A stretch of 64,000 nucleotides of DNA, from assembly GCA_039707655.1 (NCBI GenBank), contig CM077676.1:373678114-373742113 (forward strand). Direction: 5' to 3'. Positions 1-11,612 of the stretch are shown here, one piece after another. Positions within the stretch are counted from its first letter, which is position 1. The number at the start of each line of letters is the position of its first letter. Under the pieces are notes generated by a model. That model saw nothing but the letters and a program-made list of their open reading frames with translations. It did no database searches and had not been told where the DNA came from. Made by a program: the position numbers and the translations under genes. The DNA is from Elymus sibiricus (taxonomy: Eukaryota > Streptophyta > Magnoliopsida > Poales > Poaceae).

Positions 1-1
1 G

Positions 2-3000
2 GTTATTGACAGAATTCTCCAATCACTGCCACCAAGCTATAAGGGCTTTGTGATGAACTATAATATGCAAGGAATGGAAAAGTCTATTTTCGAGCTCTTC
101 GCTATGCTCAAAGCTGCGGAGGTAGAAGTCAAGAAGGAGCATCAAGTGTTGATGGTAAAGAAGAGCACTAGTTTCAAGAAGGGCAAGGGAAAGAAGGGGA
201 ACTTCAAGAAGAACGACAAATCAGTTGCTGCTCCCACGAAGAAACCCAAGTCTGGACCCAAACCCGAGACTGAGTGTTTCTACTGCAAGGGGACTGGTCA
301 CTGGAAGCGGAACTGCCCCAAGTACTTGGCAGATAAGAAGGATGGCAACGTCAACAAAGGTATATTTGATATACATGTTATTGATGTGTACCTCACCAAT
401 GCTCGTAGTAGCACCTGGGTATTTGATACTGGTTCGGTTTCTCATATTTGTAACTCGAAACAGGAGCTACGGAATAAACGAAGATTGGCTTAGGACGAGG
501 TGACGATGCGCGTCGGGAACGGTTCAAGAGTTGAAGTTATCGCCGTCGGCACGCTACCTCTACATCTACCTTCGGGATTAGTTAACCTAAATAATTGTTA
601 TTTGGTGCCTGCATTGAGCATGAACATTATATCTGGATCTTGTTTATTGCGAGACGGTTATTCATTTAAATCAGAGAATAAAGGTTGTTCTATTTTGATG
701 AATAATATCTTTTATGGTCATGCACCACTTGTGAATGGTTTATTCTTGTTGAATCTCGATCATGATGATACTCACATCCATAATATTGATGCCAAAAGAC
801 GCAAAATTGATAATGATAGTACCACATATTTGTGGCACTGCCGCTTAGGTCATATCGGTGTTAAACGCATGAAAAAACTCCATGCTGGTGGACTTTTGGA
901 ATCACTTGACTATGAATCATTTGAGACGTGCGAACCGTGCCTTATGGGCAAGATGACTAAAACTCCGTTCTCCGGAACAATGGAGCGAGCAACAGACTTG
1001 TTGGAAATAATACATACCGATGTATGCGGTCCAATGAGTATTGAGGCGCGCGGTGGATATCGTTATGTTCTCACGTTCACAGATGATTTGAGTGGATATG
1101 GTTATGTCTACTTAATGAAACATAAGTCTGAAACGTTTGAAAAGTTCAAAGAATTTCAGAGTGAAGTAGAGAACCATCGTAACAAGAAAATAAAGTTCTT
1201 ACGATCTGATCGTGGAGGAGAATATTTGAGTTACGAGTTTGGCACTCACTTAAGACAATGTGGAATTGTTTCATAGTTAACGCCACCTGGAACACCACAG
1301 CGTAATGGTGTGTCCGAACGTCGTAATCGTACTCTATTGGATATGGTACATTCTATGATGTCTCTTACCGATTTGCCACAATCGTTTTGGGGTTATGCAT
1401 TAGAGACAGCTGCATTCACTTTAAATAGGGCACCGTCTAAATCCGTTGAGACGACACCGTATGAATTTTGGTTTGGAAAGAAACCTAAGCTGTCGTTTCT
1501 GAAAGTTTGGGGCTGCGATGCTTATGTCAAAAGGCTTCAGCCTGATAAGCTTGAACCCAAAGCAGATAAGTGCGTCTTCATAGGATACCCAAAAGAAACT
1601 GTTGGGTATACCTTCTACCACAGATCCGAAGGCAAAGTTTTCGTTGCTAAGAATGGATCCTTTCTAGAGAAGGAGTTTCTCTCGAAAGAAGTGAGTGGGA
1701 GGAAAGTAGAACTTGATGAGGTAATTGTACCTCCTCTGGATAGTAGTACGCCACAGAAAGAAATTTCTGTGACACCAACACAGACCAGAGAAGAAGATGA
1801 TGATGATGATCATGAAACTTCGGAGCAAGTTGCTACTGAACCTCGAAGGTCAACCAGGACACGTTCCGCACCAGAGTGGTACGGAAATCCAGTCTTGGAG
1901 GTTATGTTGTTAGACAACGGTGAACCTTCGAATTATGAAGAAGCTATGGCGAGCCCGGATTCCGAGAAATGGCTTGAGGCCATGAAATCCGAGATAGGAT
2001 CCATGTATGAGAACAAAGTGTGGACTTTGGTAGACTTGCCCGATGAACGGCGAGCTATTGAAAATAAATGGATCTTTAAGAAGAAGACGGACGCTGATGG
2101 TAATATCACCGTCTATAAAGCTCGACTTGTTGCTAAAGGTTATCGACAAGTTCAAGGAGTTGACTACGATGAGACTTTCTCACCCGTAGCGATGCTAAAG
2201 TCTGTCAGAATTATGTTAGCAATTGCCGCGTTTTATGATTATGAAATCTGGCAAATGGACGTCAAAACAGCATCCCTTAATGGATTCCTTAAGAAAGAAT
2301 TGTATATGATGCAGCCGGAAGGTTTTGTCGATCCTAAAGGCGCTAACAAAGTATGCAAGCTCCAGCGATCCATCTATGGACTGGTGCAAGCATCTCGGAG
2401 CTGGAATACTCGCTTTGATGAAGTGATCAAAGCGTTTGGGTTTATACAAACTTATGGAGAAGCTTGTATTTACAAAAAAGTGAGTGGGAGCTCTGTGGCA
2501 TTTCTCATATTATATGTAGATTTCATATTGTTGATGGGAAATGACATAGAATTTCTGGAAAGCATAAAGGGTTATTTGAACAAAAGTTTTTCGATGAAGG
2601 ATCTCGGAGAAGCTGCTTACATATTAGGCATCAAGATCTATAGGGATAGATCAAGACGCCTCATTGGACTTTCACAAAGCACATACCTTGACAAGATTTT
2701 GAAGAAGTTCAAAATGGATCAGTCAAAGAAAGGGTTCTTGCCTGTATTGCAAGGTATGAGATTTAGTAAGACTCAATGCCCGACCACGGCAGAAGATAAA
2801 GAGAAGATGAGTGTCATCCCCTATGCTTCAGCCATAGGCTCTATTATGTATGCCATGTTGTGTACCAGACCTGATGTGTGCCTCGCTATAAGCTTGGTGG
2901 GGAGGTACCAAAGTGATCTAGGAGTAGATCACTGGACAGCGGTCAAGAATATCCTGAAGTACCTGAAAAGGACCAAGGACATGTTTCTCGTTTATGGAGG

Positions 3001-3496
3001 TGACAAAGAGCTCATCGTAAAGGGTTACGTCGATGCTAGCTTTGACACAGATCCAGATGATTCTAAGTGACAATCTGGATACGTATTTATTCTTAATGGT
3101 GGAGCGGTCAGTTGGTGCAGTTCCAAGCAGAGCATCGTTGCGGGATCTACATGTGAGGCGGAATACATAGCTGCTTCCGAAGCAGCACATGAAGGAGTCT
3201 GGATGAAGGAGTTCATATCCGATCTAGGTGTCATACCTAGTGCATCGGGTCCAATGACTATCTTATGTGACAACACTGGAGCAATTGCTATAGCAAAGGA
3301 GCCCAGGTTTCACAAGAGAACCAAGCATATAAAGCGTCGCTTCAACTCCATTCGGAATTTGATTAAGGATGGAGACATAGAGATTTGCAAAGTACACACG
3401 GATCTGAATGTGGCAGACCCGTTGACTAAACCTCTTCCACGAGCAAAACATGATCAGCACCTGGATGCGATGGGTGTTATATTCATTACAATGTAA
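2..3496 (+). pseudogene. Copia 1 gag-pol polyprotein, three in-frame stops
   Basis: One reading frame (frame 2) runs from the window edge to TAA at 3496 and encodes the end of gag, then PR, IN, RT and RNase H. Visible motifs are a CX2CX4HX4C zinc knuckle near residues 92-105, the protease DTG (VFDTGS) near residue 142, the integrase HHCC region and acidic triad (HTDVCGP, SDRGGEY, VSERRNRT), and RNase H ending in DPLTKPLPRAK. It is interrupted by TAG at 491-493, TAG at 1274-1276 (Gln is usual before LTPPGTPQ) and TGA at 3068-3070. The RT core motif, normally YVDD, reads YVDF (about 2513-2524), so a catalytic aspartate is missing. The polyprotein cannot be functional. A single frame for gag and pol is normal for this group. 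Confidence 0.93.
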
Positions 3497-3507
3497 TTGA
3501 CTCTAGT

Positions 3508-3520
3508 GCAAGTGGGAGAC
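3508..3520 (+). other. Polypurine tract of Copia 1
   Basis: The purine-rich GCAAGTGGGAGAC lies directly before the LTR start TGTTGGAAAT. This is where plus-strand DNA synthesis is primed in Copia elements. It also appears, inverted, beside the LTR of the second Copia element near 62067-62080. Confidence 0.85.
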
Positions 3521-4750
3521 TGTTGGAAATATGCCCTAGAGGCAATTAATAAAGTGTTTATTATTATCATATTTCCCCGTTCATGATAATGGTTTATTAT
3601 TCATGCTAGAATTGTATTGACCGGAAACTTAATACATGTGTGAATAGATAAACAAATACTGAGTCCCTAGTAAGCCTCTACTAGACTAGCTCGTTGATCA
3701 AAAGATGGTCAAGATTTCCTGACCATGGACATGAGTTGTCATTTGATAACGGGATCACATCATTAGGAGAATGATGTGATGGACTTGACCCAACCGTCAG
3801 CATAGCATATGATCGTTCAGTTTAATGCTATTGCTTTCACTATGTCAAATACACGTTCCTCTGACCATGAGATCATGCAACTCCCGGATACCGTAGGAAT
3901 ACTTTGGGTGTATCAAACGTCACAACATAACTGGGTGATTATAAAGGTGCACTACAGGTATCTCCGAAACTGTTTGTTGAGTTGGCATGGATCAAGATTG
4001 GGATTTGTCACTCCGACTATCGGAGAGGTATCTCTGGGCCCTCTCGGTAATACAGCATCACAGAAGCCTTGCAAGCACCGTGACTAAAGAGTTAGTTGCA
4101 AGATGATGTATTACGGAACGAGTAAAGAGACTTGCCGGTAACGAGATTGAACTAGGTATTGGATACCGACGATCGAATCTCGGGCAAGTAACATACCGCC
4201 AGACAAAGGGAACAATGTATGTTGACCTATGAGGTTCACCGATAAAGATCTTCGTGGAATATGTAAGAACCAATATGAGCATCCAGGTTCCGCTGCTGGT
4301 TATTGACCGGAGAGTCGTCTCGGTCATGTCTACATCATTCCCGAACCCGTAGGGTCCGCACACTTAAGGTTCGATGACGATTTAGTATTATATGAGTTAT
4401 GTGATTGGTGGCCGAAGTTTGTTCGGAGTCCCAGATGAGATCACGGACATGACGAGGAGTCTCGAAATGGTCGAGAGGTAAAGATTCATATATTGGAAGG
4501 CTATATTCGGACGTCGGAAAGGTTCCGAGTTATTCGGGTATTTTTCGGAGTACCGGGGAGTTACGGGAATTCACCGGGAGAAGTAATGGGCCTTATTGGG
4601 CCATACGGGAAAAGGAGAGGCAGGCCACGTGAGGAGGCACGCCCCCCCCCCCCCCCTTGCCCAAACCGAATTGGACTAGGGGAGGGGGCGCAGCCCCCTC
4701 TTTCCTTTCCCTCTCCCTTCCCCCTTTCCTACTCCGTATGGGAGGTGGAA

Positions 4751-4780
4751 TCCTACTAGGACTAAGGAGTCCTAGTAGGA
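4751..4780. repeat. Perfect LTR hairpin
   Basis: TCCTACTAGGACT is followed by a 4-base loop (AAGG) and its exact reverse complement. It lies about 50 bp upstream of the TATA-like box of the Copia LTR. Confidence 0.9.
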
Positions 4781-4830
4781 CTCCCCACTCTTGGCGCAGC
4801 CCCTAGGGCGAGCCTCCTCCCCTCTCCCTC

Positions 4831-4841
4831 CTTTATATACG
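4831..4841 (+). promoter_or_regulatory. TATA-like box of Copia 1 LTR
   Basis: CTTTATATACG sits in a GC-rich U3 context (cctctccct upstream, ggaggagggg downstream), the usual layout of the BARE-type LTR promoter. The assignment is by position and sequence only. Confidence 0.6.
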
Positions 4842-5271
4842 GAGGAGGGGCACCCCTTGGAGACACACAATTGTCCCATAGCCGTGTGCGGTGCCCCGAT
4901 CTCCGTTTTCCACCTCGGTCATATTTTCGGAGAGCTTAGGCGAAGCCTTGCCGGAATCACTTCACCGTCACCGTCGCCACGCCGTCGTGCTGACGGAACT
5001 CATCTACTACCTCGACGTCTTGCTGGATCAAGAAGGCGAGGAACGTCACCGAGCTGCACGTGTGTAGAACTCGGAGGTGCCGTGCGTTCGGTACTCGATC
5101 GGTGGAGCTCGAAGGATTATTCGACTACATCAACCGCGTTGTGAGATGCTTCCGCTAACGGTCTACGAGGGTACGTAGACACACTCTCCCCTCTCGTAGC
5201 GATGCATCTCCATGGATAGATCTTGCGTGAGCGTAGGAATTTTTTTGAAATTCATGGTCCGTTCCCCTACA

Positions 5272-6634
5272 CCACCGACACGTCCTTTCTGAGGTCATGC
5301 CCTGGGTGGCCCCTGTGTCACTTCTGACACCTGCCACCGTCGTGGCCATACAACCTATCCCAAACGGTGACTGAGCTCAATAACCAAACCGGGCTCACAA
5401 GGTTATCGTCGTCTACCTGATCAGGGTAACACGCACGCATAACCTCCCCTCTTTGGGGGTACCGATGAAAGAGCACAAGGTTAGCCCAAGTTAAGGCCGT
5501 CCCATTCCGGCAGATGTGGCTGCACTGGAAAGCTCGGTTCAGTGGCACTTGATCAACAATGAAGGAATTTACCCCCAAATGATTTCTCCGTCATAACTAA
5601 TACTCCAGTATCACAATGACTCCAATTGTAGCAACAATCAACTAATAGTCCAACGAGTAACATAGCTAAGCTACTACTACTAATGCCACAATCGGGAAGC
5701 CATGTAGAATCACAAAGTAATCACAGACGGTAATCTCTTAATCCGACTGTATCATGACATCATCAAACTTGAAGACTACTAACTACTGGCATCTGGGTCA
5801 TCACTAAGACAGCAACATATCCAAGAATTTCTCCAAGTGTTGCATGAACTATCTTAACAATAATTCAAATTTTAGCATGAAAATAATTATTTAAACCATG
5901 ATATTGCAATGCAATTATGCAAATGAGAGTTGTGGCTTGCCTTGCACCAGGGGAGTGTGGGAAAACACCTAGTCTTCACCAACTAGTGAAAACCACTCTG
6001 AAAAATATTTTTGAAACCATTTCTAAATACCACATAAAGCATTTTCCTCTGTCCAGAAATTCTAGACAGCAAAGAAAATACGAAAATTTAACAGCAAATA
6101 GAGGAGCTCATAAGAAAAATAATGCAAAAAGAATGAACTCATTTGGACTAATGGTTTAAAAGATATAGCTGGTCAAAGTTTAGTCAACTTTCTAGATTTA
6201 TTTGAAATTAACAGAAAAATAAGAAAACCCTGAAGCGGCCACGTCGAAGGCGTAAAACCAGAGTACGCCTCCACTAGCGTACCGCTTCGGGCGCGTACAG
6301 GGTCGCTGACAGGTGGGGCCCTCTCGCCAGATTTAAATAGAGAGAGAGGGAGAACAAAGGACGGTGGCTCACCGGCGATGGTTGGTCGGTGTAGAGGCTG
6401 CGGCGGCGCCGGGAAATGGTCGGGATGGATCGGGCAAATGATAGCGAGCACTCCCGTACCAGTGGCTCCTTGAATGGTGGCCGGACGGGGTTGCTCCCTT
6501 CGTCTCAGGCGGCGGCGAGCTTCGGGTGTTGGCTGATCCGGCTACTCCGGCGAGCTCTCGAGCAGCGGAGCGGCTGGGGAGGATCAGTGGATCACCACGA
6601 GCTCGGGGGTGGGCTTGGTTGGAGCTACGGTGGA
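5272..6634 (-). repeat. Family A LTR1, left segment
   Basis: The sequence matches LTR2 from about 20049 to 20243 and 33455 to 34620 almost base for base. It is cut on the left by Copia 1 and on the right by the Sabrina-like element; GTGGA at 6630-6634 is the left target-site duplication. In the orientation of family A this is the 3' LTR of internal domain 1. It has no coding content. Confidence 0.88.
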
Positions 6635-7302
6635 TGATACGTCTCCAATGTATCTATAATTTATGAAGTATTCATGCCATGTTTATTATAGTTTTGTATG
6701 ATTTTGGTGCACTTTTATATGGCTTTTATATGATTTTCATGGACTAACATATTGACCTAGTGCACAGTGCCAGTTGCTGTTTTCTGCTTGTTTTTTGGTT
6801 TTCTAGAAAATCTATATCAAATGAAGTCCAAATGCAGCGTAACTTTTTGACGATTTTTTCTAGAACATAAGAGACACTAGAAGCTTCGGGAGGAGGCCAG
6901 AAGACCCACAGGGGCTCCACGAGTCACCAGGGCGTGCCACCCCCCACCCCAGGCGCGTCCTGGTGCCTCGTGGGCCCCTTGTGGCCCTTCTTCGTGTGAT
7001 TCCAACACCAAAAAATCATATATATTCAGAAACCCCCGAAAGTTAACCTAGATGAGTTTTTACGCCGCCGCAAGCCTCTGTACCAAGGAGATCCCATCTG
7101 GAGCCCTTTTTCGGCACCCTGCCGGAGGGGGGAATCATCACCAGAGGCCATGTTCATCATCCCGGCAGTCTCCATGACGAGGAGGGAGTAGTTCACCCTC
7201 GGGGCTGAGGGTATGTACTAGTAGCTATGTGTTTGATCTCTCTCTCTCTCGTGTTCTTGATTTGGCAGGATCTTGTTGTACCGCGAGCTTTGTTAATATA
7301 GT
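6635..7302 (+). repeat. Truncated 5' LTR of the Sabrina-like element
   Basis: It is nearly identical to 9892-10558. Similarity stops after TTTGTTAATATAGT: the 3' LTR continues with TGGATC whereas this copy passes into internal sequence (AGGAATTATG). It includes the inverted arms around CACCAGGGCG...CGTCCTGGTG near 6927-6965. Confidence 0.88.
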
Positions 7303-7535
7303 AGGAATTATGTGAGAACAATTATGAATCTTGTCTTGACAGTACCTAAGTGGATGATTTATTTTTATCATACTAACCTATCTCACGAAGTTTCGTTAAG
7401 TTTTGTGTGATTGAAGTTTTCAAGTTTTGGGTGAGATATCGATATGAGGAGAATAAGGAGTGGAAAGACCATCATATTGGGGATGCCCAAGGCACCCCAA
7501 GGTAATATTCAAGGAAGACCCAAGCAACTAAGCTT

Positions 7536-7559
7536 GGGGATGCCCCGGAAGGCATCCCC
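7536..7559. repeat. GGGGATGCC hairpin 1
   Basis: GGGGATGCC, six bases (CCGGAA) and GGCATCCCC form a perfect 9-bp stem. AAGCTT precedes it, so the same sequence also resembles the element's polypurine tract. Confidence 0.9.
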
Positions 7560-8269
7560 TCTTTCGTCTTCAACACTATCGGTAACCTTACTTGGAGCTA
7601 TATTTTTATTCGTCGCATAATATGAGTTTTGCTTGGAGCGTCATTTTATTTTATTGATATTTGCTTGCTGTTATCAATAATCATGTTTTGTATCTTTTAG
7701 TTCAATAAAATGCCAATTATAGCCTTTACCATGCTCAGTTTGCAAGTTCATGTGTTGCTGTTTGAAAACAGAATGTTTTCTGTTATGTCCGGAATATTCC
7801 TGAATAGTCAGAACATGATAAAAATCTGAAATTTTTACAAAGTAAGCATGCATGAGTTCTCTATCACGTGGTAATTTTTCAGAATTTTTGGAGTTAGGGA
7901 AGTATGGATTCTTATTCACCCTTTTAGACTGTCCTGTTTTGGCAGATTGCTGTTATAGTTGCATTGTTTGCATATGTTTGCTTGTTTCATGTTTCTATTT
8001 AAGGATAGGAGTATTAAATATGCAGAGGCATTTAGTATGCAATGTTTAATTATAATTTTTGTGATTTTCTACAGTAGAGAATGTTAAGGTTTTGAGTTGA
8101 TTTATACTAACTTATCTCACGATTTCTTGTTGAGTTTTATGTGGATGAAGTTTTTAAGATTTAGAGAAACCGTGATATGAGAGGAATTAAGGAGAAACAA
8201 GAGCTCAATCTTGGGGATGCCCAAGGAATCCCAAATTAATATTTCAAGAAGTCTCAAGCATCTAAGCTT

Positions 8270-8293
8270 GGGGATGCCCCGGTAGGCATCCCA
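8270..8293. repeat. GGGGATGCC hairpin 2
   Basis: GGGGATGCC, CCGGTA and GGCATCCCA form an 8-bp stem plus one mismatch. It is the second module copy of the hairpin at 7536 and is again preceded by AAGCTT. Confidence 0.9.
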
Positions 8294-10705
8294 CCTTTCT
8301 TCTTCAACAACTATCGGTCAGTTTTGGTTGAGCCTAAGTTTTTGCTTCTTCACATGATATGTGCTATTCTTGGAATGTCATTTTATTTTATTTTCTTTGC
8401 TGTTTGAATAAAATACTTAAGATCTGAAATTTTTAAATGAGAGAGAGTCCTCACATAGCTATCTATTTACTTAACTACTCATTTGATCTTCACTTATATC
8501 TTTTTGGAGTAGTTTGTCATTTACTCTTGTTCTTCACTTATATACTATGAGTAAATTGTTGAAATGAATTGAATATCATAAAGTTGAAGTTTATATGCTT
8601 CACATGCTTTTCCCATGGGGAGTAGTGACTTCACATACAAGAAGTATAAGTGGTAAAATTTATTGAAAGTTAACAAACATAGCATTGGTCACTTGAACAA
8701 TTCATGAAAGAATTTTGAAGGAAGAGAAATTTCACATATAAATATACTATCTTGGACATCTTCTATGATTGTGAGCCCCCATTAATTATTTTCAAGCTTG
8801 ATCAAGTAGTTGACGTTGGACAAGGAAGACAATGTAATGAGTTATGTTTGTTTATATTCACATAGAAGTTATATTGTCATGGATCCTCTAACATGTGGTG
8901 CTTGCTTAGGATCTTTTGCTAGCCAAAAATTCGTACTAAGTAGAGATACTACTTGTGCATCCAAAAACCCTTAAACCCAGTTTCTTGCCATGAGTGTCCA
9001 CCATACCTACCTATGGATTGAATAAGATCCTTCAAGTAAGTTGTCATCGGTGCAAAAAGCAATAAAAATTGCTCCTAAAATACGTATGATCTTTTATTGC
9101 AAGGGAAAATAAGCGTTGTACGAACTTGTGATGGTAAAGAAATAAAAGCGACAGACTGCATAATAAAGCTTGCTATCACAAGGGGCAATATAACGTGACG
9201 TTCCTTTGCATTAAGGGCTTGTTCATCCAACAACAAAAAGCGCATGACAACCTCTGCTTCCCTCTGCGAAGGGCCTATCTTTTACTTTTCTGTATTTACT
9301 TTTATGCAAGAGTCATTAATGTTCATCCCCATTCCGCTCTATTTATTCTTTAGTTGGCAAGCATTATGTGGTAGCGAAAGATCCAGGCATATATATCCAG
9401 TTGAATATAGGTGATCATGAGTTATTATTGTTGACATTATCCCTAAGATAAATAAGTTGGGAGGCGAAACATTAAGCCCCTATCTTCCTATGTGTTTGAC
9501 TGAAACGGTTTGTTCTAAAAATATGCTTTGAGTGTCAGCAATCATGGAAGACTAAAAGATGGTTGAGTATGTGGAATTTTCTAGATCAAAGCTCTTACAT
9601 AGACCCTTCCTGAAAATAAGATGAATTGCAATTGTTTGATGACTGAGAACATAGTTTGTTAGTTTTCAAGAAAGTTTATGGCCTATACTTTAAACATGTG
9701 AATAGCTTGCTACTTGATCATGAGAAGTTTTATGAGATGAGTTACTGATTATGATATATATTGATGCAAGAAAAAGTGATTAACATTATCATTGATCAAA
9801 CTTATGCACTATGCTAGCATTCACACTTCATAAATTATTTCTTTTATCATTTACCTACTCGAGGACGAGCAGGAATTAAGCTTGGGGATGCTGATACGTC
9901 TCCAACGTATCTATAATTTATGAAGTATTCATGCCATGTTTATTATAGTTTTGTATGATTTTGGTGCACTTTTATATGGCTTTTATATGATTTCCATGGA
10001 CTAACATATTGATCTAGTGCACAGTGCCAGTTGCTGTTTTCTGCTTGTTTTTGGTTTTCCAGAAAATCTATATCAAATGAAGTCCAAATGCAGCGAAACT
10101 TTTTGACGATTTTTTCTGGAACATAAGAGACACTAGAAGCTTCGGGAGGAGGCCAGAAGACCCACAGGGGCTCCACGAGCCACCAGGGCGCGCCACCCCC
10201 CCCCCCCCCAGGCGCGCCCTGGTGCCTCGTGGGCCCCCTGTGGCCCTTCTTTTCGTGATTCCAACGCCAAAAAATCATATATATTCAGAAACCCGCGAAA
10301 GTTAACCTAGATGAGTTTTTACGCCGCTGCAAGCCTCTGTACCAAGGAGATCCCATCTAGAGCCCTTTTCCAGCACCCTGCCGGAGGGGGGAATCATCAC
10401 CGAAGGCCATCTTCATCATCCCGGCGGTCTCGATGACAAGGAGGGAGTAGTTCACCCTCGGGGCTGAGGGTATGTACTAGTAGCTATGTGTTTGATCTCT
10501 CTCTCTCGTGTTCTTGATTTGGCACGATCTTGATGAACCGCGAGCTTTGTTAATATAGTTGGATCATATGGTGTTTCTTCCCTCTCTATCCTTGTTGTGA
10601 TTAATCAAATCTTTTCCCTTTGAGGTTTCGTTATTGTCGGATTGAATATTTCAGATTTGAGAACACTTGATGTATGTCTTGCATATGAATACTCGTGGTG
10701 ACAAT

Positions 10706-11075
10706 CACTACAGGAATCAGCTAATTTGCCGTCTGCCTGACCAGAAAGCGGACGGCAAAGGTCTTTGCCATCTGCCGCAGACGATAAACGCTTCCGGCAC
10801 TGGAAGCTACGGTAATGAGCTTCTTTACCGTCTGCATTCGTACAATGGACGGCAAAGACCTTTGCCATCAGCTTTCCTGGCCAAGCAGACGGCAACGAAA
10901 GTGGACGGCAAAGAATAGACGTTAACCACGTTAGGTGGCTAACGGGAGACTTTGCCGTCTGCCGACGGACGACAAACGTGCTCTACCCTTTGCCGTCTGC
11001 TTCCTGACGTCAGCAAACCTGTGGCATAACGTCACTCCTCCACGCTCTTTGTCGTCTGCCGCTCTTTTTCTTTGC
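10706..11075. repeat. CACTA left terminal and subterminal repeats
   Basis: After the 13-bp terminus, TTTGCCGTCTGC or variants recur in both orientations (near 10725, 10748, 10768, 10849, 10885, 10905, 10951, 10989 and 11050). In En/Spm-type elements such subterminal motifs bind transposase; that role is inferred here. Confidence 0.85.
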
Positions 11076-11278
11076 GTAAAACCCCACTTTTGCAGGTGTT
11101 TACCCATTTCATCCTCTATCCTCTTTTTAAAGTTGTCGCACCTAAGACAGGGGCACCAGGTTTTTCTCTGGCCATTTGCAAATGCGGCTTTCACAAACCC
11201 CTTGGTTTTTGTTAACCATTCAATGGTCATGTCTTCCTGACTAGTGTGGCCGGTGTACATCCATGCACGATCACTCAT
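10931..11278 (-). pseudogene. CACTA transposase fragment (transposase-associated domain)
   Basis: The 115-aa ORF begins MSDRAWMYTG and carries a CPCLRCDN motif followed by GKHLQKWGF, near residues 42-66. This pattern (DRxWMY ... CPCxxCxN ... HLxxxGF) is that of the transposase-associated domain found at the N-terminus of plant TNP2-type CACTA transposases. Only about the first 70 residues match. The rest reads into subterminal repeats, and the catalytic part is absent. It is either the first exon of a deleted gene or a relic; it cannot encode an active transposase. Confidence 0.75.
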
Positions 11279-11398
11279 CTTGCCTACCTACTAAACACAC
11301 AAGAAATATATATATAATTCATCAGTTAATTAAGTTTGTCAATTTTATTACGCCCATGCAACCTACACGCTAATAGGTAAAGATAGGTCCTAATCCCA

Positions 11399-11612
11399 CC
11401 CGAGTATGTGTAGATTGGGTTCGTTTTCCCATGCTCTGCTCTAGATCCGACGCAGAACTTCGGCAGCACCTCCCCGCTGTTCTCCTGATACACGTCTCGG
11501 CAATAAACAAAGAGGATGTGTACCCGGAGAACAACAGGGAGGCACTGACGAAATTCTGCATCGGATCCGGAGCAGAGCATGGGAAAACGAACCCAATCTA
11601 CACATACTCGGG
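11399..11612. repeat. Inverted duplication (hairpin) inside CACTA
   Basis: The 43 bases at 11399-11441 are the exact reverse complement of 11570-11612. Inside them the arms continue for about 50 bp at lower identity (roughly three quarters by eye). This gives arms near 95 bp around a loop of about 25 bp. Both arms read open frames (for example 11431-11658), a by-product of the duplication. Confidence 0.9.

Larger units (their letters stand above)
1..5271 (+). mobile_element. Copia LTR retrotransposon 1 (BARE/Angela-like), 3' part
   Basis: This is the 3' portion of a Ty1/copia element: the end of gag, protease, integrase, reverse transcriptase, RNase H, a polypurine tract and a complete 3' LTR. 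The domain order gag-PR-IN-RT-RH is diagnostic of Copia. Its 5' LTR and most of gag lie left of the window. On the right it ends at 5271, where the sequence resumes inside a family A LTR (the same sequence is uninterrupted near 20049), so it inserted into that LTR. The expected 5-bp duplication on the right would be CCACC; its partner is outside the window. The LTR start and end resemble BARE/Angela/WIS elements from memory; the family name is tentative. Confidence 0.93.
3521..5271 (+). repeat. 3' LTR of Copia 1 (1751 bp)
   Basis: It begins TGTTGGAAATATGCCC right after the polypurine tract and ends in CCCCTACA, where family A sequence resumes. It contains a 15-C run (4642-4656), a perfect 13-bp hairpin (4751-4780) and a TATA-like box (4831-4841). 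No coding region is present; open frames here (for example 4791-5144) are chance. Confidence 0.9.
7303..9891 (+). other. Non-coding internal domain of the Sabrina-like element
   Basis: I see no gene here. Two diverged copies of a module of about 350 bp (near 7340-7680 and 8080-8420) each contain AAGCTTGGGGATGCC and a GGGGATGCC hairpin. From about 8600 to 9890 the sequence matches the 3' non-coding part of the Athila element (43790-45046) and, inverted, 49772-51000. It ends with CTCGAGGACGAG and the PPT AAGCTTGGGGATGC just before the 3' LTR. Confidence 0.8.
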
